This document shows positions 23,841 to 37,998 of a DNA stretch of 64,000 bases, one piece after another. How positions within the stretch are numbered: the first letter of the stretch is position 1; every line of letters begins with the position of its first letter. The stretch is from Hippophae tibetana (taxonomy: Eukaryota; Streptophyta; Magnoliopsida; Rosales; Elaeagnaceae): positions 1,550,001-1,614,000 of the forward strand of contig JAZDXN010000030.1 in NCBI GenBank assembly GCA_037013495.1. The letters are read 5' to 3'. Both the position numbers and the translations under genes were made by a program. The notes under the pieces are model-generated. The model had not been told where the DNA came from. It ran no database searches and saw nothing but the letters and a program-made list of their open reading frames with translations.

Positions 23841-26800
23841 TATAGGTTAATATAACTAAAAATCATTTTTTTTGGCGACTAATTCAGAGTAAAATAAATT
23901 GTTTTAATGTAATTTTCTCTACCAAATGTCTTATTTTGTTTTGCAAAAATTAAAATATGTTAAAGTTATATAAAATAAATAAACTCACTTTTACTATTTT
24001 GTAATAAATGTATTAAAAATGTTATAAATAAAGAAATAATACATAAAGTTTTTCCTTTATGTGAAATAAATCATATTAAATAAAATCACATATAAGTAGA
24101 TACTATAAATATATATATTAGATTGAATGAAATCATTATTTACCAATTAAAAAAAGCTATTAGTGGTTGAAATATCATACATTCCACATGTATCTTAAAA
24201 GTAGGAGAAATAGGAAAACCAAGATTAAGAGACAAGGGGATTACCCTTTGTGGTGTCGATACCCTAGACATGATCGTGCAATATCCAACAAAATTATGCA
24301 CGTAATTGTTAAACTTATACAAATAACAGTAGATTATAATTTATACATACGTAATTTTGGTATCATATTATGAGCTAATAAATATTTTACATATTTTGTT
24401 AATATTTCTTTGAAGTCTTACTTTTATAATTAGGAATATGTCTATCAATTATACAAACATAAATACGGATTGCCAAAATTCATAAATTAACTCGATACAA
24501 AAATTCCTTGTTTGCATGCAAACATTCAAACAATAAATTTGTATTGTATATAAGATCTACAAATATAACTATATTATCTTCTTCATGTTCAATATGATGT
24601 ATTACCATAATTCTCCCTACAAACTACTTCTATATATAGGTTAATATAACTGAAAATCATTTTTTTTTGCCGACTAATTTAGAGTAAAATAAATTGATTT
24701 AATGTAATTTTCACTACCAAATGTCTTATTTTGTTTTGAAAAAATTAAACTATGTTAAAGTTATATAAAATAAATAAACTCACTTTTACTTTTTTATAAT
24801 AAATGTATTAAATATGTTATAAATAAATAAATAATACATAAAGTTTTTCCTTTATTTGAAATAAATCATAATAAATAAAATTATATATCAGTAGATACTA
24901 TAAATATATATATTAGATTTAATGAAATCATTATTTACTAATTAAAAAAACCTATTAGTGGTTGAAATATCATACATTCCACAAGTATCTTAAAAGTAGG
25001 ACAAATTGGAAAACCAAGATTAAGAGACAAGGGGATTACCCTTTGTGGTGTCAATACCCTAGACATGATCGTGCAATATCCAACAAAATTATGGACGTAA
25101 TTGTAAACTTATGCAAATAATAGTAGATTATAATTTATACATACGTAATTTTGGTATCATATTATGAGCTAATAAATATTTTACATATTGTGTTAACATT
25201 TCTTTGAAGTCTTACTTTTATAATTAGGAATATGTCTAACAATTCTACAAACATAAATAGGGATTGCCAAAATTCATAAATTATCTCGATACAAAAATTC
25301 CTCGTTTGCATGCAAACATTCAAACAATAAATTTGTATTGTATATAAGATCTACAAATATAACTATATTATCTTCTTCAAGTTCAATATGATGTGTTACC
25401 ATTATTCTCCCTACAAACAGGTTCTATATATAGGTTAATATAACTAAAAATCATTTTTTTGGCGACTAATTCAGAGTAAAATAAATTGTTTTAATGTAAT
25501 TTTCTCTACCAAATGTCTTATTTTGTTTTGCAAAAATTAAAATATGTTAAAGTTATATAAAATAAATAAACTCACTTTTACTATTTTGTAATAAATGTAT
25601 TAAAAATGTTATAAATAAAGAAATAATACATAAAGTTTTTCCTTTATGTGAAATAAATCATATTAAATAAAATCACATATAAGTAGATACTATAAATATA
25701 TATATTAGATTGAATGAAATCATTATTTACCAATTAAAAAAAGCTATTAGTGGTTGAAATATCATACATTCCACATGTATCTTAAAAGTAGGAGAAATAG
25801 GAAAACCAAGATTAAGAGACAGGGGGATTACCCTTTGTGGTGTCGATACCCTAGACATGATCGTGCAATATCCAACAAAATTATACACGTAATTGTTAAA
25901 CTTATACAAATTACAGTAGATTATAATTTATACATACGTAATTTTGGTATCATATTATGAGCTAATAAATATTTTACATATTTTGTTAACATTTCTTTGA
26001 AGTATTACTTTTATAATTAGGAATATGTCTAACAATTCTACAAACATAAATAGGGATTGCCAAAATTCATAAATTATCTCGATACAAAAATTCCTCGTTT
26101 GCATGCAAACATTCAAACAATAAATTTGTATTGTATATAAGATCTACAAATATAACTATATTATCTTCTTCAAGTTCAATATGATGTGTTACCATTATTC
26201 TCCCTACAAACAGCTTCTATATATAGGTTAATATAACTAAAAATCATTTTTTTTGGCGACTAATTCAGAGTAAAATAAATTGTTTTAATGTAATTTTCTC
26301 TACCAAATGTCTTATTTTGTTTTGCAAAAATTAAAATATGTTAAAGCTATATAAAATAAATAAACTCACTTTTACTATTTTGTAATAAATGTATTAAAAA
26401 TGTTATAAATAAAGAAATAATACATAAAGTTTTTCCTTTATGTGAAATAAATCATATTAAATAAAATCACATATAAGTAGATACTATAAATATATATATT
26501 AGATTGAATGAAATCATTATTTACCAATTAAAAAAAGCTATTAGTGGTTGAAATATCATACATTCCACATGTATCTTAAAAGTAGGAGAAATAGGAAAAC
26601 CAAGATTAAGAGACAAGGGGATTACCCTTTGTGGTGTCGATACCCTAGACATGATCGTGCAATATCCAACAAAATTATGCACGTAATTGTTAAACTTATA
26701 CAAATAACAGTAGATTATAATTTATACATACGTAATTTTGGTATCATATTATGAGCTAATAAATATTTTACATATTTTGTTAATATTTCTTTGAAGTCTT

Positions 26801-29800
26801 ACTTTTATAATTAGGAATATGTCTATCAATTATACAAACATAAATACGGATTGCCAAAATTCATAAATTAACTCGATACAAAAATTCCTTGTTTGCATGC
26901 AAACATTCAAACAATAAATTTGTATTGTATATAAGATCTACAAATATAACTATATTATCTTCTTCATGTTCAATATGATGTATTACCATAATTCTCCCTA
27001 CAAACTACTTCTATATATAGGTTAATATAACTGAAAATCATTTTTTTTTGCCGACTAATTTAGAGTAAAATAAATTGATTTAATGTAATTTTCACTACCA
27101 AATGTCTTATTTTGTTTTGAAAAAATTAAACTATGTTAAAGTTATATAAAATAAATAAACTCACTTTTACTTTTTTATAATAAATGTATTAAATATGTTA
27201 TAAATAAATAAATAATACATAAAGTTTTTCCTTTATTTGAAATAAATCATAATAAATAAAATTATATATCAGTAGATACTATAAATATATATATTAGATT
27301 TAATGAAATCATTATTTACTAATTAAAAAAACCTATTAGTGGTTGAAATATCATACATTCCACAAGTATCTTAAAAGTAGGACAAATTGGAAAACCAAGA
27401 TTAAGAGACAAGGGGATTACCCTTTGTGGTGTCAATACCCTAGACATGATCGTGCAATATCCAACAAAATTATGGACGTAATTGTAAACTTATGCAAATA
27501 ATAGTAGATTATAATTTATACATACGTAATTTTGGTATCATATTATGAGCTAATAAATATTTTACATATTGTGTTAACATTTCTTTGAAGTCTTACTTTT
27601 ATAATTAGGAATATGTCTAACAATTCTACAAACATAAATAGGGATTGCCAAAATTCATAAATTATCTCGATACAAAAATTCCTCGTTTGCATGCAAACAT
27701 TCAAACAATAAATTTGTATTGTATATAAGATCTACAAATATAACTATATTATCTTCTTCAAGTTCAATATGATGTGTTACCATTATTCTCCCTACAAACA
27801 GGTTCTATATATAGGTTAATATAACTAAAAATCATTTTTTTTGGCGACTAATTTAGAGTAAAATAAATTGTTTTAATGTAATTTTCTCTACCAAATGTCT
27901 TATTTTGTTTTGCAAAAATTAAAATATGTTAAAGTTATATAAAATAAATAAACTCACTTTTACTATTTTGTAATAAATGTATTAAAAATGTTATAAATAA
28001 AGAAATAATACATAAAGTTTTTCCTTTATGTGAAATAAATCATATTAAATAAAATCACATATAAGTAGATACTATAAATATATATATTAGATTGAATGAA
28101 ATCATTATTTACCAATTAAAAAAAGCTATTAGTGGTTGAAATATCATACATTCCACATGTATCTTAAAAGTAGGAGAAATAGGAAAACCAAGATTAAGAG
28201 ACAGGGGGATTACCCTTTGTGGTGTCGATACCCTAGACATGATCGTACAATATCCAACAAAATTATACACGTAATTGTTAAACTTATACAAATTACAGTA
28301 GATTATAATTTATACATACGTAATTTTGGTATCATATTATGAGCTAATAAATATTTTACATATTTTGTTAACATTTCTTTGAAGTGTTACTTTTATAATT
28401 AGGAATATGTCTAACAATTCTACAAACATAAATAGGGATTGCCAAAATTCATAAATTATCTCGATACAAAAATTCCTCGTTTGCATTCAAACATTCAAAC
28501 AATAAATTTGTATTGTATATAAGATCTACAAATATAACTATATTATCTTCTTCAAGTTCAATATGATGTGTTACCATTATTCTCCCTACAAACAGCTTCT
28601 ATATATAGGTTAATATAACTAAAAATCATTTTTTTTGGCGACTAATTCAGAGTAAAATAAATTGTTTTAATGTAATTTTCTCTACCAAATGTCTTATTTT
28701 GTTTTGCAAAAATTAAAATATGTTAAAGTTATATAAAATAAATAAACTCACTTTTACTATTTTGTAATAAATGTATTAAAAATGTTATAAATAAAGAAAT
28801 AATACATAAAGTTTTTCCTTTATGTGAAATAAATCATATTAAATAAAATCACATATAAGTAGATACTATAAATATATATATTAGATTGAATGAAATCATT
28901 ATTTACCAATTAAAAAAAGCTATTAGTGGTTGAAATATCATACATTCCACATGTATCTTAAAAGTAGGAGAAATAGGAAAACCAAGATTAAGAGACAAGG
29001 GGATTACCCTTTGTGGTATCGATACCCTAGACATGATCGTGCAATATCCAACAAAATTATGCACGTAATTGTTAAACTTATACAAATAACAGTAGATTAT
29101 AATTTATACATACGTAATTTTGGTATCATATTATGAGCTAATAAATATTTTACATATTTTGTTAATATTTCTTTGAAGTCTTACTTTTATAATTAGGAAT
29201 ATGTCTATCAATTATACAAACATAAATACGGATTGCCAAAATTCATAAATTAACTCGATACAAAAATTCCTTGTTTGCATGCAAACATTCAAACAATAAA
29301 TTTGTATTGTATATAAGATCTACAAATATAACTATATTATCTTCTTCATGTTCAATATGATGTATTACCATAATTCTCCCTACAAACTACTTCTATATAT
29401 AGGTTAATATAACTGAAAATCATTTTTTTTTGCCGACTAATTTAGAGTAAAATAAATTGATTTAATGTAATTTTCACTACCAAATGTCTTATTTTGTTTT
29501 GAAAAAATTAAACTATGTTAAAGTTATATAAAATAAATAAACTCACTTTTACTTTTTTATAATAAATGTATTAAATATGTTATAAATAAATAAATAATAC
29601 ATAAAGTTTTTCCTTTATTTGAAATAAATCATAATAAATAAAATTATATATCAGTAGATACTATAAATATATATATTAGATTTAATGAAATCATTATTTA
29701 CTAATTAAAAAAACCTATTAGTGGTTGAAATATCATACATTCCACAAGTATCTTAAAAGTAGGACAAATTGGAAAACCAAGATTAAGAGACAAGGGGATT

Positions 29801-32800
29801 ACCCTTTGTGGTGTCAATACCCTAGACATGATCGTGCAATATCCAACAAAATTATGGACGTAATTGTAAACTTATGCAAATAATAGTAGATTATAATTTA
29901 TACATACGTAATTTTGGTATCATATTATGAGCTAATAAATATTTTACATATTTTGTTAACATTTCTTTGAAGTCTTACTTTTATAATTAGGAATATGTCT
30001 AACAATTCTACAAACATAAATAGGGATTGCCAAAATTCATAAATTATCTCGATACAAAAATTCCTCGTTTGCATGCAAACATTCAAACAATAAATTTGTA
30101 TTGTATATAAGATCTACAAATATAACTATATTATCTTCTTCAAGTTCAATATGATGTGTTACCATTATTCTCCCTACAAACAGGTTCTATATATAGGTTA
30201 ATATAACTAAAAATCATTTTTTTTGGCGACTAATTCAGAGTAAAATAAATTGTTTTAATGTAATTTTCTCTACCAAATGTCTTATTTTGTTTTGCAAAAA
30301 TTAAAATATGTTAAAGTTATATAAAATAAATAAACTCACTTTTACTATTTTGTAATAAATGTATTAAAAATGTTATAAATAAAGAAATAATACATAAAGT
30401 TTTTCCTTTATGTGAAATAAATCATATTAAATAAAATCACATATAAGTAGATACTATAAATATATATATTATATTGAATGAAATCATTATTTACCAATTA
30501 AAAAAAGCTATTAGTGGTTGAAATATCATACATTCCACATGTATCTTAAAAGTAGGAGAAATAGGAAAACCAAGATTAAGAGACAGGGGGATTACCCTTT
30601 GTGGTGTCGATACCCTAGACATGATCGTACAATATCCAACAAAATTATACACGTAATTGTTAAACTTATACAAATTACAGTAGATTATAATTTATACATA
30701 CGTAATTTTGGTATCATATTATGAGCTAATAAATATTTTACATATTTTGTTAACATTTCTTTGAAGTATTACTTTTATAATTAGGAATATGTCTAACAAT
30801 TCTACAAACATAAATAGGGATTGCCAAAATTCATAAATTATCTCGATACAAAAATTCCTCGTTTGCATGCAAACATTCAAACAATAAATTTGTATTGTAT
30901 ATAAGATCTACAAATATAACTATATTATCTTCTTCAAGTTCAATATGATGTGTTACCATTATTCTCCCTACAAACAGCTTCTATATATAGGTTAATATAA
31001 CTAAAAATCATTTTTTTTGGCGACTAATTCAGAGTAAAATAAATTGTTTTAATGTAATTTTCTCTACCAAATGTCTTATTTTGTTTTGCAAAAATTAAAA
31101 TATGTTAAAGTTATATAAAATAAATAAACTCACTTTTACTATTTTGTAATAAATGTATTAAAAATGTTATAAATAAAGAAATAATACATAAAGTTTTTCC
31201 TTTATGTGAAATAAATCATATTAAATAAAATCACATATAAGTAGATACTATAAATATATATATTAGATTGAATGAAATCATTATTTACCAATTAAAAAAA
31301 GCTATTAGTGGTTGAAATATCATACATTCCACATGTATCTTAAAAGTAGGAGAAATAGGAAAACTAAGATTAAGAGACAAGGGGATTACCCTTTGTGGTG
31401 TCGATACCCTAGACATGATCGTGCAATATCCAACAAAATTATGCACGTAATTGTTAAACTTATACAAATAACAGTAGATTATAATTTATACATACGTAAT
31501 TTTGGTATCATATTATGAGCTAATAAATATTTTACATATTTTGTTAATATTTCTTTGAAGTCTTACTTTTATAATTAGGAATATGTCTATCAATTATACA
31601 AACATAAATACGGATTGCCAAAATTCATAAATTAACTCGATACAAAAATTCCTTGTTTGCATGCAAACATTCAAACAATAAATTTGTATTGTATATAAGA
31701 TCTACAAATATAACTATATTATCTTCTTCATGTTCAATATGATGTATTACCATAATTCTCCCTACAAACTACTTCTATATATAGGTTAATATAACTGAAA
31801 ATCATTTTTTTTTGCCGACTAATTTAGAGTAAAATAAATTGATTTAATGTAATTTTCACTACCAAATGTCTTATTTTGTTTTGAAAAAATTAAACTATGT
31901 TAAAGTTATATAAAATAAATAAACTCACTTTTACTTTTTTATAATAAATGTATTAAATATGTTATAAATAAATAAATAATACATAAAGTTTTTCCTTTAT
32001 TTGAAATAAATCATAATAAATAAAATTATATATCAGTAGATACTATAAATATATATATTAGATTTAATGAAATCATTATTTACTAATTAAAAAAACCTAT
32101 TAGTGGTTGAAATATCATACATTCCACAAGTATCTTAAAAGTAGGACAAATTGGAAAACCAAGATTAAGAGACAAGGGGATTACCCTTTGTGGTGTCAAT
32201 ACCCTAGACATGATCGTGCAATATCCAACAAAATTATGGACGTAATTGTAAACTTATGCAAATAAGAGTAGATTATAATTTATACATACGTAATTTTGGT
32301 ATCATATTATGAGCTAATAAATATTTTACATATTTTGTTAACATTTCTTTGAAGTCTTACTTTTATAATTAGGAATATGTCTAACAATTCTACAAACATA
32401 TATAGGGATTGCCAAAATTCATAAATTATCTCGATAAAAAAATTCCTCGTTTGCATGCAAACATTCAAACAATAAATTTGTATTGTATATAAGATCTACA
32501 AATATAACTATATTATCTTCTTCAAGTTCAATATGATGTGTTACCATTATTCTGCCTACAAACAGGTTCTATATATAGGTTAATATAACTAAAAATCATT
32601 TTTTTTGGCGACTAATTCAGAGTAAAATAAATTGTTTTAATGTAATTTTCTCTACCAAATGTCTTATTTTGTTTTGCAAAAATTAAAATATGTTAAAGTT
32701 ATATAAAATAAATAAACTCACTTTTACTATTTTGTAATAAATGTATTAAAAATGTTATAAATAAAGAAATAATACATAAAGTTTTTCCTTTATGTGAAAT

Positions 32801-33055
32801 AAATCATATTAAATAAAATCACATATAAGTAGATACTATAAATATATATATTAGATTGAATGAAATCATTATTTACCAATTAAAAAAAGCTATTAGTGGT
32901 TGAAATATCATACATTCCACATGTATCTTAAAAGTAGGAGAAATTGGAAAACCAAGATTAAGAGACAGGGGGATTACCCTTTGTGGTGTCGATACCCTAG
33001 ACATGATCGTGCAATATCCAACAAAATTATACACGTAATTGTTAAACTTATACAA
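23841..33055 (+). repeat. Trimer HOR A (X-Y-Z), period 2382 bp, four units
   Basis: Units begin at landmarks 24167, 26548, 28930 and 31312. Order: X (AAATAGGAAAAC, ACAAGGGG, CTATCAATTATAC, TTCCTTG), Y (GGACGTAATTGTAAAC, ACAAGTATC) and Z (AAACAGGTTC upstream, TTATACACG). X recurs at 2381-2382 bp; Y at 24962, 27343, 29725, 32107; Z at 25754, 28136, 30518, 32900. Private changes show unit relatedness: GTACAATATCC in the Z copies at 28136 and 30518 only, and AATAGTAG in the first three Y copies. The last Z lacks AAATAGG and has AGAATATT at 33061, marking decay at the edge. Confidence 0.85.
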
Positions 33056-36000
33056 ATAACAGAATATTATAATTTATACATACGTAATTTTGGTATCATA
33101 TTATGAGCTAATAAATATTTTACATATTTTGTTAACATTTCTTTGAAGTATTACTTTTATAATTAGGAATATGTCTAACAATTTACAAACATAAATAGGG
33201 ATTGCCAAAATTCATAAATTATCTCGATACAAAAATTCCTCGTTTGCATGCAAACATTCAAACATTAAATTTGTTTTGTATATAAGATCTACAAATATAA
33301 CTATATTATCTTCTTCAAGTTCAATATGATGTGTTACCATTATTCTCCCTACAAACAGCTTCTATATATAGGTTAATATAACTAAAAATCATTTTTTTTG
33401 GCGACTAATTCAGTGAAAAATAAATTGTTTTAATGTAATTTTCTCTACCAAATGTCTTATTTTGTTTTGCAAAAATTAAAATATGTTAAAGTTATATAAA
33501 ATAAATAAACTCACTTTTACTATTTTGTAATAAATGTATTAAAAATGTTATAAATAAATAAATAATACATAAAGTTTTTCCTTTATGTGAAATAAATCAT
33601 ATTAAATAAAATCACATATAAGTAGCTACTATAAATATATATATTAGATTGAATGATATCATTATTTACCAATTAAAAAAAGCTATTAGTGGTTGAAATA
33701 TCATACATTCCACATGTATCTTAAAAGTAGGAGAAATTGGAAAACCAAGATTAAGAGACAGGGGGATTACCCTTTGTGGTGTCGATACTCTAGACATGAT
33801 CGTGCAATATCCAACAAAATTATACACGTAATTGTTAAACTTATACAAATTAGAGTAGATCATAATTTATACATACGTAATTTTGGTATCATATTATGAG
33901 CTAATAAATATTTTACATATTTTGTTAATATTTTTTTGAAGTCTTACTTTTGTAATTAGGAATACGTCTAACAATTCTACAAACATAAATACGGATCGCC
34001 AAAATTCATAAATTAACTCGATACAAAATTTCCTCGTTTGCATGCAAACATTCAAACAATAAATTTGTATTGTATATAAGATCTCCAAATATAACTATAT
34101 TATCTTCTACAAGTTAAATATGATGTGTTACCATTATTCTCCCTACAAACAGCTTCTATATATAGGTTAATATAACTAAAAATCATTTTTTTTGGCGACT
34201 AATTCAGAGTAAAATAAATGTGTTTAATGTAATTTTCTCTACCAAATGTCTTATTTTGTTTTGCAAAAATTAAAATATGTTAAAGTTATATAAAATAAAT
34301 AAACTCACTTTTACTATTTTGTAACAAATGTATTAAAAAATTTATAAATAAATAAATAATACATAAAGTTTTTCCTTTATGTGAAATAAATCATATTAAA
34401 TAAAATCACATATAAGTAGATACTATAAATATATATATTAGATTGAATGAAATCATTATTTACCAATTAAAAAAAGCTATTAGTGGTTGAAATATCATAC
34501 ATTCCACATGTATCTTAAAAGTAGGAGAAATTGGAAAACCAAGATTAAGAGATAGGGGGATTACCCTTTGTGGTGTCGATACCCTAGACATGATCGTGCA
34601 ATATCCAACAAAATTATTCATGTAATTGTTAAACTTATCCAAATAACAGTAGATTATAATTTATACATACGTAATTTTGGTATCATATTATGAGCAAATA
34701 AATATTTTACATATTTTGTTAACATTTATTGGAATTCTTACTTTTATAATTAGGAATATGTCTAACAATTCTACAAGCATAAATACGGATTTCCAAAATT
34801 TATAAATTATCTCGATACAAAAATTCCTCGTTTTGCATGCAAACATTCAAACAATAAATTTGTATTGTATATAAGATCTACAAATATAACTATATTATCT
34901 TCTTCAAGTTCAATATGATGTGTTACCATTATTCTCCCTACAAACTACTTCTATATATAGGTTAATATAACTGAAAATCATTTTTTTTGCCGACTAATTT
35001 AGAGTAAAATAAATTGGTTTAATGTAATTTTCTCTACCAAATGTCTTATTTTGTTTTGAAAAAATTAAAATATGTTAAAGTTATATAAAATAAATAAACT
35101 GACTTTTACTATTTTATAATAAATGTATTAAATATGTTATAAATAAATAAATAATACATAAAGTTTTTCCTTTATGTGAAATAAATCATATTAAATAAAA
35201 TCATATATAAGTAGATACTATAAATATATATATTAGATTGAATGAAATCATTATTTACCAATTAAAAAAAGCTATTAGTGGTTGAAATATCATACATTCC
35301 ACATGTATCTTAAAAGTAGGAGAAATTGGAAAACCAAGATTAAGAGACAGGGGGATTACCCTTTGTGGTGTCAATACCCTAGACATGATCGTGCAATATC
35401 CAACAAAATTATGGACGTAATTGTAAACTTATACAAATAACAGTAGATTATAATTTATACATACGTAATTTTGGTATCATATTCTGAGCTAATAAATATT
35501 TTACATATTTTGTTAATATTTTTTTGAAGTCTTACTTTTATAATTAGGAATATGTCTAACAATTCTACAAACATAAATAGGGATTGCCAAAATTCATAAA
35601 TTAACTCGATACAAAAATTCCTCGTTTGGATGCAAACATTCAAACAATAAATTTGTATTGTATATAAGATCTACAAATATAACTATATTATCTTCCACAA
35701 GTTCAATATGATGTATTACCATTATTCTCCCTACAAACTACTTCTATATATAGGTTAATATAACTGAAAATCATTTTTTTGCCAACAAATTCAGTGTAAA
35801 ATAAATGGGTTTAATGTAATTTTCTCTACCAAATGTCTTATTTTGTTTTGAAAAAATTAAAATATGTTAAAGTTATATAAAATAAATAAACTCACTTTTA
35901 CTATTTTATAATAAATGTATTAAATATGTTATAAATAATACATAAAGTTTTTCCTTTATGTTAAATAAATCATATTAAATAAAATCACATATAAGTAGAT

Positions 36001-37998
36001 ACTATAAATATATATATTAGATTGAATGAAATCATTATTTACCAATTAAAAAAAGCTATTAGTGGTTGAAATATCATACATTCCACATGTATCTTAAAAG
36101 TAGGAGAAATTGGAAAACCAAGATTAAGAGACACGGGGATTACCCTTTGTGGTGTCGATACCCTAGACATGATCGTGCAATATCCAACAAAATTATGCAT
36201 GTAATTGTTAAACTTATACAAATAACAGTAGATTATAATTTATTCATACGTAATTTTGGTATCATATTATGAGCAAATAAATATTTTACATATTTTGTTA
36301 ACATTTATTGGAATTCTTACTTTTATAATTAGGAATATGTCTAACAATTCTACAAATATAAATACGGATTTCCAAAATTCATAAATTATCTCGATACAAA
36401 AATTCCTCGTTTTGCATGCAAACATTCAAACAATAAATTTGTATTGTATATAAGATCTACAAATATAACTATATTGTCTTCTTCAAGTTCAATATGATGT
36501 GTTACCATTATTCTCCCTACAAACTACATCTATATATAGGTTAAAATAACTGAAAATCATTTTTTTTTGCCGACTAATTTGGAGTAAAATAAATTGGTTT
36601 AATGTAATTTTCTCTACCAAATGTCTTATTTTGTTTTGAAAAAATTAAAATATGTTAAAGTTATATAAAATAAATAAACTCACTTTTACTATTTTATAAT
36701 AAATGTATTAAATATGTTATAAATAAATAAATAATACATAAAGTTTTTCCTTTATTTGAAATAAATCATATTAAATAAAATTATATATAAGTAGATACTA
36801 TAAATATATATATTAGATTTAATGAAATCATTATTTACCAATTAAAAAAACCTATTAGTGGTTGAAATATCATACATTCCACATGTATCTTAAAAGTAGG
36901 AGAAATTGGAAAACCAAGATTAAGAGACAGGGGGATTACCCTTTGTGGTGTCAATACCCTAGACATGATCGTGCAATATCCAACAAAATTATGGACGTAA
37001 TTGTAAACTTATACAAATAACAGTAGATTATAATTTATACATACGTAATTTTGGTATCATATTATGAGCTAATAAATATTTTACATATTTTGGTAACATT
37101 TCTTTGAAGTCTTACTTTTATAATTAGGAATATGTCTAACAATTCTACAAACATAAATAGGGATTGCCAAAATTCATAAATTATCTCGATACAAAAATTC
37201 CTCGTTTGCATGCAAACATTCAAACAATAAATTTGTATTGTATATAAGATCTACAAATATAACTATATTATCTTCTTCAAGTTCAATATGATGTGTTACC
37301 ATTATTCTCCCTACAAACAGCTTCTATATATAGGTTAATATAACTGAAAATCATTTTTTTTGCCAACTAATTCAGAGTAAAATAAATTGTTTTAATTTAA
37401 TTTTCTCTACCAAATGTCTTATTTTGTTTTGCAAAAATTAAAATATGTTAAAGTTATATAAAATAAATAAACTCACTTTTACTATTTTATAATAAATGTA
37501 TTAAAAATGTTATAAATAAATAAATAATACATAAAGTGTTTCCTTTATGTGAAATAAATCATATTAAATAAAATCATATATAAGTAGATACTATAAATAT
37601 ATATATTAGATTGAATGAAATCATTATTTACCAATTAAAAAAAGCTATTAGTGGTTGAAATATCATACATTCCACATGTATCTTAAAAGTAGGAGAAATT
37701 GGAAAACCAAGATTAAGAGACAGGGGGATTACCCTTTATGGTGTCGATACCCTAGACATGATCGTGCAATATCCAACAAAATTATGCACGTAATTGTTAA
37801 ACTTATACAAATTACAGTAGATCATAATTTATACATACGTAATTTTGGTATCATATTATGAGCTAATAAATATTTTACATATTTTGTTAATATTTTTTTC
37901 AAGTCTTACTTTTATAATTAGGAATATGTCTAACAATTCTACAAACATAAATACGGATTGCCAAAATTCATAAATTAACTCGATACAAAAATTCCTCG
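33056..37998 (+). repeat. Second copy of pentamer HOR A region (offset 19038-19039 bp)
   Basis: The monomers at 33693, 34487, 35282, 36066, 36862 and 37655 correspond to 14654, 15448, 16243, 17028, 17824 and 18617. Shared rare markers include TTATTCATGTAATTG with CTTATCCAAATAAC (34487 and 15448), TACAAGCATAAATACGG, and the broken palindrome at about 35625 and 16586. The monomer at 35282 differs: it carries the frameshift-class centre (GGACGTAATTGTAAAC) inside an otherwise 16243-like monomer, a conversion or crossover patch. Correspondence stops at about 37999 where a GTTTTGC variant appears. Confidence 0.75.
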
